From a virus, in IMG/VR virus record IMGVR_UViG_3300032116_000033, positions 62,001 through 126,000 of that record: a DNA stretch of 64,000 nt; one strand, given 5' to 3'. Made by a program: the position numbers and the translations under genes. The notes below the pieces were generated by a model that worked only from the letters and a program-made list of their open reading frames with translations, searched no databases and was not told where the DNA came from. Below, in pieces: positions 1-9,200 of the stretch (the first letter of the stretch is position 1; each line of letters starts with the position of its first letter).

Positions 1-528
1 TATAGTTATAGTTTAACTAAATGTAAAGCTTGTTTTTCTGAATATCAAAAAGCATATCATGCTGCGAACAAAGACAAAAGATCAGAATATGCAAAAGAGC
101 ATTATAAAGCAAATAGAGAAAATCATTTACTTAAAAACAAACAGTATTATTTAGAAAATAAGCTCAAACACCAAGAGGCATGTAGGTTAAGATCTCTTGA
201 AAGAAGGCGCTCTGATATACAATATAAGTTGACTAAATTGTTAAGAAAAAGATTAAATAGCGCCATAAAGAACAAAGCTAAATCAGGCTCTGCTGTTAGA
301 GATGTTGGGTGTACAATTGAGGAATTAAAGACTTATTTGGAGTCTAAATTTCAACCTGGCATGACATGGGAAAATTGGTCGCTAACTGGCTGGCACATAG
401 ATCATATAGTTCCATTAAGTAAATTTGATCTAACCGATTCAGATCAACTAAGAAAAGCATGTCATTATACTAATTTGCAACCAATGTGGGCGAAAGACAA
501 TCTTATAAAGAGTAATAAATATGTCTAA
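1..528 (+). CDS. HNH homing-type endonuclease, 5' end outside window
   Basis: The reading frame is open from base 1, so the start lies upstream of the window. The visible 175 residues begin with what looks like the end of a zinc knuckle (KCKAC), then a basic coiled region. The HNH nuclease core follows, with W-H-I-D-H at about residues 130-134 and the downstream CHYTNLQPMW segment. It is clearly related to the HNH gene at 24307-24879 (same GSAV, GCxIEEL, GMxWEN and HYTNLxPxW landmarks). The gene is much more AT-rich than everything to its right, which suggests a recent mobile arrival. It overlaps the next start codon by 8 bases. Cleavage specificity is unknown. Confidence 0.85.
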   Translation, partial: YSYSLTKCKACFSEYQKAYHAANKDKRSEYAKEHYKANRENHLLKNKQYYLENKLKHQEACRLRSLERRRSDIQYKLTKLLRKRLNSAIKNKAKSGSAVRDVGCTIEELKTYLESKFQPGMTWENWSLTGWHIDHIVPLSKFDLTDSDQLRKACHYTNLQPMWAKDNLIKSNKYV

Positions 529-1015
529 TGAAAAAATAATCACATCGCCAAATGGCCAATGGTCTCTTGTTAAATCCAACTACGGCCCCAAGGACATGGG
601 TCTCTACAACCCTGTAGACAACATCAAGCGCAAGCAGACCAGGACCGGCGAAGAGCTGGAGCACGTAGGGCAGAACAAAGGCGTCCGCGAGTACACTTCT
701 GCTCTGCAGGGTACCGCTAGCCAGCAGGCGTCCGCCCAGGCAAAAGCAGACAAGAAGCGCTCCAAGGAAAACCCCGTCAAGACCATGAAAGACATGACTT
801 CTGAGGAACTGGAGTCTATAAAGGCAAAGTACGCTTCCAAGGCAGAGCTGCACAAGACTCTCACAGATGCAGAGGCTGCAGATCTTATGCGCCATGTGTC
901 TATGCGTCAGCCGTCCGACAGCGAGATCGCCATGCTGCTTGAGTACAACCATAGAAGAATCGAGCAAGCACAGCAAGCTCAAGTCAAACAACCAGAGGAA
1001 GAGTTCGGATACTGA
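521..1015 (+). CDS. Hypothetical protein, first gene of virion block
   Basis: The 164-residue product is hydrophilic, with a central stretch rich in Ala, Gln and Lys predicted to be helical and a Glu-rich C-terminus. No recognisable domain. The ATG lies inside the end of the HNH gene. The next ATG follows the stop by one base. It leads a tightly coupled run of virion-type genes, so a structural or assembly role is the best contextual guess. Confidence 0.7.
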   Translation: MSNEKIITSPNGQWSLVKSNYGPKDMGLYNPVDNIKRKQTRTGEELEHVGQNKGVREYTSALQGTASQQASAQAKADKKRSKENPVKTMKDMTSEELESIKAKYASKAELHKTLTDAEAADLMRHVSMRQPSDSEIAMLLEYNHRRIEQAQQAQVKQPEEEFGY

Positions 1016-1016
1016 T

Positions 1017-1766
1017 ATGCTAGAGAAATTCTGGAAAGAGGTGCCATCGCAGTTCTTTACCGCCACCGGAACATCGGACGGCGTTGTGACCGTTGCTGCG
1101 ACCTCACCGTTCAAGATCAAGCAGTTCGTGGTCGTGCTTAACCCGAGTCTTCCGTCCATAGTCGGCGAGATAAAGGCGATACTGTCCGAGACGCAGATTG
1201 CCATCGGGCCTCAGGGGCCAAACCCCAACATGCGCATAGATTTCTCTTCCTACGGAACCAGCTCGACCATAAGTGCGCCGGAGCAGCCTAGGCCGTCGAT
1301 CCCCATCCAGGAGATCGATCGCTGGACCTACGAGGAAGAGCCGACCGTTGCTCGCAGGACCATACCCGTCGACGAAGCGGGCAATATCCTGAAGTTCGTG
1401 AGATCTGCACCGGGCCAGGCTAAGAGCATGGCGGTAAACGTAGACAACCTTACCTTCACCACGTTCAACGAGGCAAGGGTATCAGACTCGCTGCAGGGCA
1501 ACGCTCAGGGGCAGGCTATAAGCGTAGGCAACAGCCCCATAGAGGCTAAAGGCGGCGCTACCGCGCTTGCCACTCGCAAGGGCCTCTTCATCATGCCCAT
1601 AGACAAGAACATGTACATGGGATTCAGCAACGCTGTGACTGTCGTCAACGGCATGCCGATCTTCATAAACCAGATGATCTATATCCCTGCCACCGCTCAG
1701 ATGAGCATATGGCTCGTGCACAACCACTCAGGAAGTGCTGAAGCTAGGATCTGGGAGGTCGGTTAA
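1017..1766 (+). CDS. Putative virion structural protein (249 aa)
   Basis: The ATG at 1017 was chosen because it sits one base past the upstream stop; a longer in-frame extension to 867 would lie entirely inside the previous gene. The product is beta-rich with no membrane segments, and its C-terminal half has the Gly/Ser/Asn-rich, hydrophobic-alternating character of tail or baseplate beta-domains. Its stop overlaps the next ATG by one base. A tail or baseplate position is inferred from the neighbours. No named family was recognised. Confidence 0.75.
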   Translation: MLEKFWKEVPSQFFTATGTSDGVVTVAATSPFKIKQFVVVLNPSLPSIVGEIKAILSETQIAIGPQGPNPNMRIDFSSYGTSSTISAPEQPRPSIPIQEIDRWTYEEEPTVARRTIPVDEAGNILKFVRSAPGQAKSMAVNVDNLTFTTFNEARVSDSLQGNAQGQAISVGNSPIEAKGGATALATRKGLFIMPIDKNMYMGFSNAVTVVNGMPIFINQMIYIPATAQMSIWLVHNHSGSAEARIWEVG

Positions 1767-2482
1767 TGTTTAACACGTTCTTTACACCGACCGCTGAGTC
1801 TATTCCGGTATCCGGAAGCGGTCTTGGTTCATTGAACGTGCTAGACGCGTTAAAGAAGCTCGCGTTCCTGACGCAGGCGTCTAACCTTCTGAACCAGGAC
1901 GGAGACATCGTCCTAAGGATCGGCGCCTCACCGACCTCGGTGATACTGTCTAGTCCCGTAGGGCGCTGGGAGGTTAAGGCGACCGACGAAGGCGAGCTCT
2001 ACACTAGGCTCATGGACGAAGAAGAGTCAGGCATAGTGACGTACTGGCAGTTCACCAGGCCAGACGACTCCATAGCATCTATAGAGGTGAACTCCGACGG
2101 AGAGCTGATCATGGTAAGTCCACCCAGCTCCGAAGGCGTAGACATAAGCAAGATCTTCGTGGCAAGCGACAGCGGGTATATGTTTGGTCTGGGCGTAACC
2201 GACGCTGGCGAGTTCTACACCGAAACGGCTTCAACACCGTTTCCAGCGTTCAAGATCGTCAACCAGCAGGACGACGTACTTTTCAGCACTGTTCAGCAGC
2301 AGGACTCAGGTTCGCTTAGTTATATGTCAGTGTACGAGAAGAACAGCTTACCTACGAGCCCTGTGAGTATAAATAATACGTTACCGTGGGTCTTCGTTAA
2401 AGACGGCGAAACCAGTCAGCCGGCTTTCTACGACGGTACCGCTTGGAGATACTTTAGCACTGGCGGGTTGGTCATATCATGA
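1766..2482 (+). CDS. Putative virion structural protein (238 aa)
   Basis: Starts in a one-base TAATG overlap and ends in a four-base ATGA overlap with the next gene, so the four genes 1017-2880 are translationally coupled. The sequence is beta-rich with repeated short Asp/Gly turns. The C-terminus (VFVKDGETSQPAFYDGTAWR) resembles the closing strand motif seen in many phage tail-tip and fibre proteins. Exact role unknown. Confidence 0.75.
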   Translation: MFNTFFTPTAESIPVSGSGLGSLNVLDALKKLAFLTQASNLLNQDGDIVLRIGASPTSVILSSPVGRWEVKATDEGELYTRLMDEEESGIVTYWQFTRPDDSIASIEVNSDGELIMVSPPSSEGVDISKIFVASDSGYMFGLGVTDAGEFYTETASTPFPAFKIVNQQDDVLFSTVQQQDSGSLSYMSVYEKNSLPTSPVSINNTLPWVFVKDGETSQPAFYDGTAWRYFSTGGLVIS

Positions 2483-2880
2483 CTAGGAAAGTACATTTAA
2501 CAAAGCAAGAAGACGGCGTGTCTGAGAAGGCCCTACAGATCCGCACAACAGATCCATCTTCTCCTGCTGAGAACCAGCTGTGGATCAATGTAAACACCAA
2601 CTCAATAAACATCGCTAGAACAGGCGGGATCATACGCTTGAACGATACGTCTTTCTCAGAGACTGTTGTCGTTACTGCAGCAAATCTTCTTACAAAAACT
2701 CTAACAGTTTCAAAGATGATCCAGTACCCTTCAAGAACTAAGATTTTTCCTCAGGGCGGACCAGCCCAGATCTACGCTCAAGATTTCACAGTAGTATCTC
2801 CCGCGACCATAACATGGGGCGGAATGGGATTAGACGGTCTTTTAGAGGAAGGCGATAGTCTCGTGATAGAATACTCCTAG
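2479..2880 (+). CDS. Small tail-fibre-like protein with tip domain
   Basis: The 133-residue product has an N-terminal segment of the type PSSPAENQLWINVNT, common in phage fibre and adhesin proteins, followed by a beta-sandwich-like domain ending in GDSLVIEYS. That last domain resembles the C-terminal domain of the large fibre encoded next door (which ends GDVVRVMYRYS), so the two probably share a tip module. Coupled to the upstream gene by ATGA. Confidence 0.7.
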   Translation: MTRKVHLTKQEDGVSEKALQIRTTDPSSPAENQLWINVNTNSINIARTGGIIRLNDTSFSETVVVTAANLLTKTLTVSKMIQYPSRTKIFPQGGPAQIYAQDFTVVSPATITWGGMGLDGLLEEGDSLVIEYS

Positions 2881-2909
2881 TGCACAACCTCACTGGGAGA
2901 GTCTCCGAT

Positions 2910-5900
2910 ATGTCACAAATTAAAAAGAAGTTTATTGAAGATAATGCCATAGACGGCCTTAAGCTTCAACTGTTGAACGGTCAGGGGTTTAGAGTAAAGA
3001 ACACTGACGGTTCAGACCGTACCCTTTTTCATTTCAACAGCAGCAACGAGTGGCAGTTCAGCATCGCTCCTAAGTTGTCTGTTGACCCAAGCGCACAGAA
3101 CGACCTCGTTCGCAAGAAGTACGTAGACGACGAGATCAACGCCGAAGAATCTGCTCGTGCAGCAGCGATCGCCGCAGAAGAATCTGCCCGTATCGCAGCC
3201 GACAATGCACTTGATGGTCGCTTAGACGTCCTCGAAGGCAACGACAGTACTTCTGGTTCCGTAGCCAAAGCGCTTAAAGATGCCAAAGCCTACGCTGACC
3301 AAAAGATCTCAGACCTCGTTGATGGAGCCCCAGGCCTCCTCGACACGCTGAACGAGCTGGCTGCAGCTATCGGCGACGACGAGAGCTTCGCAACTTCGAT
3401 TGCTAACCAGATCGCAGGACTAAGCGGCGACATCACCGCCCTTCAAAACGCAAGCGGCTTAGACCTCGACGCAGAAGAATCAGCCCGTATCGCCGCTGAC
3501 AACGCCCTTGACGGTCGCTTAGACATCCTTGAAGGTGCTGATACTGTAGTAGGTTCTGTAGCCAAAGCGCTGAAAGACGCTAAGGCTTATACCGACTCTG
3601 AGGTCTCTGCCGAAGAATCTGCACGTGTCGCAGCCGACGACGCCGAGCAAAGCGCTCGTATCGCCGCAGACAACGCCCTTGACGGACGCCTAGACATCCT
3701 CGAAGGCAACGACAGTACTGCTGGTTCCGTAGCTAAGGCATTGAAAGATGCCAAAGACTACACCGATCAAGAAGTCACTGCCGAAGAATCTGCCCGTATC
3801 GCAGCCGACAACGCCCTCGACGGAAGACTTGACATCCTCGAAGGCGCTGATACCGTAGCCGGCTCCGTAGCTAAGGCCTTGAAAGATGCCAAAGACTACA
3901 CCGACTCTGAGGTTTCCGCAGAAGAGTCCGCCCGTATCGCTGCAGTCTCTGCTGAAGAATCTGCCCGTATCGCAGCTGATAACTCCCTCGACGGCCGCCT
4001 CGACATCATCGAAGGTGCCGACACGGTAGTTGGCTCTATCGCCAAAGCACTGAAAGATGCCAAAGCATACGCAGACGCCATCGACACCGACCTTCAGGGT
4101 CAGATCGACTCCTTGGACGGCTACACCCTCGACCTCCGCGGCGACCTCGACCAAGAGATCAGCGACCGCATCGCTGCAGTCTCTGCTGAAGAATCTGCTC
4201 GTATCGCAGCCGATAACGCCCTCGACGGTCGTCTTGACACCCTTGAAGGTGCCGATACTGTAGTTGGTTCCGTAGCTAAGGCCCTCAAGGATGCTAAGGC
4301 TTACACAGACCAGGAAGTAGACGCAGAAGAAAGCGCCCGCATCGCTGCTGACAATGCCCTCGATGGCCGCTTAGACATCCTTGAAGGTGCCGATACCGTA
4401 GCAGGTTCCGTAGCCAAAGCCCTCAAAGATGCCAAAGACTACACCGACTCTGAGGTTTCCGCAGAAGAATCCGCACGTATCGCAGCTGTCTCTGCAGAAG
4501 AGTCCGCACGTATCGCTGCCGACAACGCTCTTGATGGCCGCCTCGACGTCCTTGAAGGTGCAGACACCGTAGTCGGTTCCGTAGCCAAAGCACTGAAAGA
4601 TGCTAAGGCTTACACTGACTCTGAAGTTTCAGCTCTAGTAAACGGTGCTCCTGCTCTGCTCGACACACTCAAAGAACTCGCTGACGCCATCAACGAAGAC
4701 GAGAACTTTGCAGTCACCGTTGCAAACAACATCGCCAGCGAGCAGTCCGCCCGTATCGCTGCCGACAATGCCCTTCAGGGTGACATCGACGCCGAAGAAT
4801 CTGCTCGTATCGCGGCTGACAATGCCCTCGATGGTCGCTTAGACGTCCTCGAAGGCGCTGATACCGTAGTCGGTTCCGTAGCTAAGGCCTTGAAAGACGC
4901 CAAAGCTTACACTGACCAGGAAGTCACCGCAGAAGAGTCCGCACGAATCGCTGCCGACAATGCCCTTCAGGGTGACATCGACGCAGAAGAATCTGCTCGT
5001 ATCGCTGCAGTCTCCGCAGAAGAATCCGCACGTATCGCCGCCGACAACGCTCTCGACGGTCGCTTAGACGTCCTCGAAGGCGCTGATACAGTAGTTGGTT
5101 CCGTTGCTAAGGCACTCAAAGACGCCAAAGACTACACCGACGTAGAGACCTCTGCACGTATCGCCGCTGTCTCCGCTGAAGAATCTGCTCGCATCGCCGC
5201 CGATAACGCACTCGATGGAAGACTTGACGTCCTCGAAGGCGCTGATACAGTAGTTGGTTCTGTAGCCAAAGCATTGAAAGATGCCAAAGCATACACCGAC
5301 TCTGAGGTTTCTGCTGAAGAATCTGCTCGCATCGCGGCAGACGGCACGCTGCAAGGCAACATCGACGCAGAAGAATCTGCTCGTATCGCTGCAGATAACG
5401 CCCTCGACGGAAGACTTGATGTCCTCGAAGGCGCAGACAACGTCGTTGGCTCCGTAGCCAAAGCGCTCAAAGATGCCAAAGCCTACACCGATCAGGAAGT
5501 CTCCGCAGAAGAGACCGCCCGCATCGCTGCTGACGGCGTGCTTCAGAGCAACATCGACGCCCTCGACGGCCGCTTAGACATCCTCGAAGGCGCAGACACT
5601 GTCGCTGGCTCGGTTGCTAAGGCACTCAAAGATGCTAAGGCTTACACCGATTCAGAAGTCACCGCCGAAGAATCTGCCCGTATCGCTGCTGACAACGCTC
5701 TTGATGGCCGTTTAGACGTCCTCGAAGGTGCAGACAACGTCGCTGGTTCGGTTGCTAAAGCACTCAAAGATGCTAAAGCATACACCGATTCAGAAGTTGC
5801 AGCCGAAGCTTCGACCCGCTCGACCGCCGACGCCGCTCTCCAGAGCGCGATCGACGCACTCGAAGCGATCGTACACGAGAAAGAGAAGTTCGTCCTCAGC

Positions 5901-6122
5901 TCGACAAACATCACCAACGGATACATCAACCTCTCTCATCAGGCGATCGAGAAATCCATCCTGATGACCGTTGATCGTCTGGTCGCTCACGCAGGTGACG
6001 ACTACACAGTATCGGTTGTAGGTGGCGTAACTCGCATCACCTTCGCAGGAAGCCTTGTCGTAGGTGAAGAAGAAGAGCTGGTCGCAGGCGACGTCGTTCG
6101 CGTGATGTACCGCTACTCGTAA
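2910..6122 (+). CDS. Long repeat-containing tail fibre protein
   Basis: The ATG at 2910 is preceded by GGGAG at good spacing, so it is preferred over an upstream GTG at 2880; the product is then 1070 aa. After about 65 N-terminal residues the protein consists mainly of 14 units built around GSVAKALKDAK, separated by AEESARIAADNALDGRLD segments. This is heptad-like, Ala/Asp-rich sequence typical of trimeric coiled-coil phage fibres. Two LVxGAPxLLDTL modules, widespread in tail fibres, interrupt the array. The last roughly 90 residues are a beta-rich tip domain. A terminator follows directly. The receptor is unknown. Confidence 0.9.
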   Translation: MSQIKKKFIEDNAIDGLKLQLLNGQGFRVKNTDGSDRTLFHFNSSNEWQFSIAPKLSVDPSAQNDLVRKKYVDDEINAEESARAAAIAAEESARIAADNALDGRLDVLEGNDSTSGSVAKALKDAKAYADQKISDLVDGAPGLLDTLNELAAAIGDDESFATSIANQIAGLSGDITALQNASGLDLDAEESARIAADNALDGRLDILEGADTVVGSVAKALKDAKAYTDSEVSAEESARVAADDAEQSARIAADNALDGRLDILEGNDSTAGSVAKALKDAKDYTDQEVTAEESARIAADNALDGRLDILEGADTVAGSVAKALKDAKDYTDSEVSAEESARIAAVSAEESARIAADNSLDGRLDIIEGADTVVGSIAKALKDAKAYADAIDTDLQGQIDSLDGYTLDLRGDLDQEISDRIAAVSAEESARIAADNALDGRLDTLEGADTVVGSVAKALKDAKAYTDQEVDAEESARIAADNALDGRLDILEGADTVAGSVAKALKDAKDYTDSEVSAEESARIAAVSAEESARIAADNALDGRLDVLEGADTVVGSVAKALKDAKAYTDSEVSALVNGAPALLDTLKELADAINEDENFAVTVANNIASEQSARIAADNALQGDIDAEESARIAADNALDGRLDVLEGADTVVGSVAKALKDAKAYTDQEVTAEESARIAADNALQGDIDAEESARIAAVSAEESARIAADNALDGRLDVLEGADTVVGSVAKALKDAKDYTDVETSARIAAVSAEESARIAADNALDGRLDVLEGADTVVGSVAKALKDAKAYTDSEVSAEESARIAADGTLQGNIDAEESARIAADNALDGRLDVLEGADNVVGSVAKALKDAKAYTDQEVSAEETARIAADGVLQSNIDALDGRLDILEGADTVAGSVAKALKDAKAYTDSEVTAEESARIAADNALDGRLDVLEGADNVAGSVAKALKDAKAYTDSEVAAEASTRSTADAALQSAIDALEAIVHEKEKFVLSSTNITNGYINLSHQAIEKSILMTVDRLVAHAGDDYTVSVVGGVTRITFAGSLVVGEEEELVAGDVVRVMYRYS
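3139..5812 (+). repeat. Fibre-gene internal repeat array
   Basis: About 2.7 kb of imperfect in-frame repeats inside the fibre gene, with 14 copies of the GS(V/I)AKALKDAK unit. Codon choice varies from copy to copy, so DNA identity is much lower than protein identity. This limits but does not abolish recombination between units. Confidence 0.9.
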
Positions 6123-6129
6123 CCCTTAG

Positions 6130-6161
6130 TGGGGTACCCCTGCGCGGGGTGCCCCATTTTT
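6130..6161 (+). terminator. Rho-independent terminator after the fibre gene
   Basis: An 11-bp stem (TGGGGTACCCC against GGGGTGCCCCA, one G-T wobble) with loop TGCGC, followed immediately by TTTTT. It begins 8 bases after the fibre stop codon and separates it from the adhesin transcription unit. Confidence 0.9.
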
Positions 6162-6256
6162 ACACCAGTTTAAAGACCGCACGCGTTAAACAGAACTATA
6201 CGCCGTGGATTGTTGCATCTGCCAGTTCCATGGCTTATAAATAAAAGGAACCTGAG

Positions 6257-9200
6257 ATGAGCTTCACGGCCACCTACCTCGAGAAGATATCGGCTTCAAA
6301 CTCTGTCGGCGGAAACCATTACGGAAGCTCGGTCGCGATATCTGCAGACGGAAACACGATGGCTGCGGCCGTATCGTACGTTTCAAGTTCCTCAAACCAA
6401 GCAAACGGCGCAGTAAGGATACTCACCAAGTCTGGTGGAGCATGGTCCCAGAGCGCGTCCATAATCACCCCAAGCAGCAGCAACGACGATTACCTAGACT
6501 ACGCGGTCGCTCTGTCATACGACGGAACCACGCTGGTCGTAGGTGTTATGTCTGTCGACGGCGCCGCTGCGGACCAAGGCGCGGCTTACGTCTACAAGCT
6601 CTCAGGCGGAACATGGTCGCTCGTGCAGGCAATCTCTAATCCTGACGAAGGCGCAGACGACAACTTCGGCATCAGCGTTGCCGTATCTGGCACAGGCGAC
6701 ATTATCGCTGTCGGCGCGACCAGGGGCGACAAGTCCGGCGTAAACCCAGACTCGGGCACGGTCTACACGTACGTGCACAACGGCACCTCGTATGCTTACG
6801 CTCAGAAACTGAACGGATCCGACTCATCTTTCGGCGACGTCTTCGGTCACTCTATATCGATGTCGTACGACGGAAACTACATAGCGGTGGGAGCGATAGG
6901 CGAGTTCACGGGCTCAAACCCTCAGGGCGCTGTGTATGTTTATCTCAGGTCCTCTGGGACATGGGCTCAGCAGCAGAAGATAACGGCGGTTCAGGCTTCT
7001 TCAGGAAACTACTTTGGCTACTCGGTGTCGATGTCATCTGACGGCACCACTCTGGCCGTCGGAGCCTCGTCGGCCGACGACAGCAACACCGCAAATCTCT
7101 CTGCGCTCTGTGTGCTGAAGCGCACGTCGACCACGTGGTCGGTAGAGGGAGGTCTCCTTAAGTCCTCTTCTGGCTCTACTGCCGAGTACATGGCGCACGC
7201 AGTGTCCACGTCCTTCGACGGCGACACGGTCCTAGTAGGCGTGTGGGAAGGCGACACGGTCGCATCGGCGGAGTCTGGTTCGGCCTACGTTTTCAGAAGA
7301 TCATCAGGCACATGGTCTCAGGCGCAGAGGATCGTTCCTTCTGATGCAGATCTTGCGACATACTTCGGCTACTCGGTCGCGCTCGCTTCGAACCTTTCGA
7401 GCATGGTCGTGACCGCACCTTACAGCAGCGACGTCCCTTCGTCGAACGCCGGAAACATCTACTCGTACTCGGTTGCTCTGACCGCTTCTGACGTGTACAG
7501 TCCGCTCGTGATCTCGAGCAAGACCATAACCGTCACAGCATCAACCATGACGTCGATCTCCGTGTCCTGGGAAAAAGCCATCGACAACATCAGTCTTCCT
7601 TCTGGCCTTCAGTACGAGGTGCGCTACTCGACCCTCGCCAACGTTTCGACCGTAGAAGACTTTGAGGCAAACGGCACGATCGCCATGGCTTACACGGCCG
7701 ACGTAAGCTCGTACACCATAACGAACCTCTACCCAGGTCGTCAGTACCACATAAACGTGGCCGTAAAAGACGCCGCAGGAAACAAGACGCTGTACACGAC
7801 CAGGAACACCGGCGCTCAGGCAGACACAACCGCTCCTGTTCCAGGCGGATCTGGTGCCCTCAGTTTCTCGAACGTCGGCGTATCGTCTGTGACAGTAAAC
7901 TGGCAGAAAGCCACCGACAACTACAGCACAGGCGACCTCATATCCTACGCGGTCTACTACTCTACATCCAACAACATCGGCACCGCTGCCAACGCCGCGG
8001 CCAACGGTACGCGAGCGCTCAATTTTACGGCAGACATAAGCAGCCACACCATAAACGACCTTGTGCCAGATACGACATACTACTTCAACGTGGTGGCCCA
8101 GGACGAGTTCGCAGTAAAGGCCGCGTACGTTTCGTCCAGCACCTCTACTCAGGCAGACACATCCGCTCCTTCGCCGGGCGTCCTGTCGGTCTCTGCTTTA
8201 AATCTCACGCAGATCTCCGTGTCGTGGACCGCCGCGACAGACAACTACAGCACATCGCTGAACATATCCTACGCGGTCTACTACTCGACCTCCGACAACA
8301 TCTCTACCGTAGCAGACGCAGAGACGAACGGCACGCTGATCAGAGACTACGCGAACACTCCTAGAACCTACCAGCTTACCGGCCTTGTGCCAGACACGAC
8401 CTACTACTTCAACGTGGTGGCCAAAGACGAGTACGGCAACAAGGTCGCCTACTCTGCGATAAGCCAGAAGACGATCGCAGACACTTCGGCGCCTGTTCCT
8501 GGAAACTCTGGCATAATATCTGCCGTAGCAGTGTCAGAGACCGAGATCGAGGTTTCGTGGACAGCAGCGACAGACAACTACTCTACCGGCAGCAACGTGA
8601 CGTACGCTGTGTACCGCTCGACATCCAACAACATCTCGACCGTGGCAAACGCAGAGACGAACGGTACGCTTATAATGGGCTACACCGCGAACACCACCAC
8701 CTACTCGGCGACGGGTTTGTCGTACAACACGCAGTACTACTTCAACGTGATAGTCAAGGATCAGTACGGAAACAAAGCAGTCTACACTTCAGCTAGCGAG
8801 TCTACCTTGGGCGACTCCGGTTCGCCTGTTCCAGGCAACTCGGGAACGATAGCCGCAACGCCGATGTCCGAGCGTCGCATCGATCTCTCGTGGACCGCAG
8901 CCACAGACAACCTTGTTGCTGCTTCTGCGCTAGAGTACGCTGTGTATCTGTCAAGCTCCAACAATATCTCGACCGTTGCCGACATGGAGTCGAACGGAAC
9001 CAAGGTGATGGACTTCACTGCCGACACCACGTACAAGATGGTCGGCAGTCTCACAAAAGACACACAGTACTACTTCAACGTTATGGTGCGCGACGTGGCC
9101 GGAAACAAGGCAGCGTACTCGATGACCAACGCGACCACGCAGGCAGATACGACCGTACCGGTCCTCGGCTCGCCGACCAGCATCGCCGTCACGAACCTTG

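Noticed and set aside
867-1016. N-terminal extension of the 1017 gene
   Set aside because: It lies wholly inside the previous gene and is basic Cys/Ser/Arg sequence; the ATG at 1017 directly follows the upstream stop.
503-1204. A 233-residue minus-strand frame at the window start
   Set aside because: It lies antisense to two coupled plus-strand genes and has low-complexity Leu/Val/Cys composition typical of an antisense shadow.
2366-2373. A second TATAAATA inside the 1766-2482 gene
   Set aside because: Internal to coding sequence with a normal codon reading (Ser-Ile-Asn-Asn-Thr). No independent support for a promoter.
6236-6243. TATAAATA, identical to the T4 late-promoter core, before the adhesin gene
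   Set aside because: A start at the expected distance would leave only about 8 bases of leader and exclude the SD. It is more likely chance in an AT-rich leader, though it deserves a check with transcript mapping.
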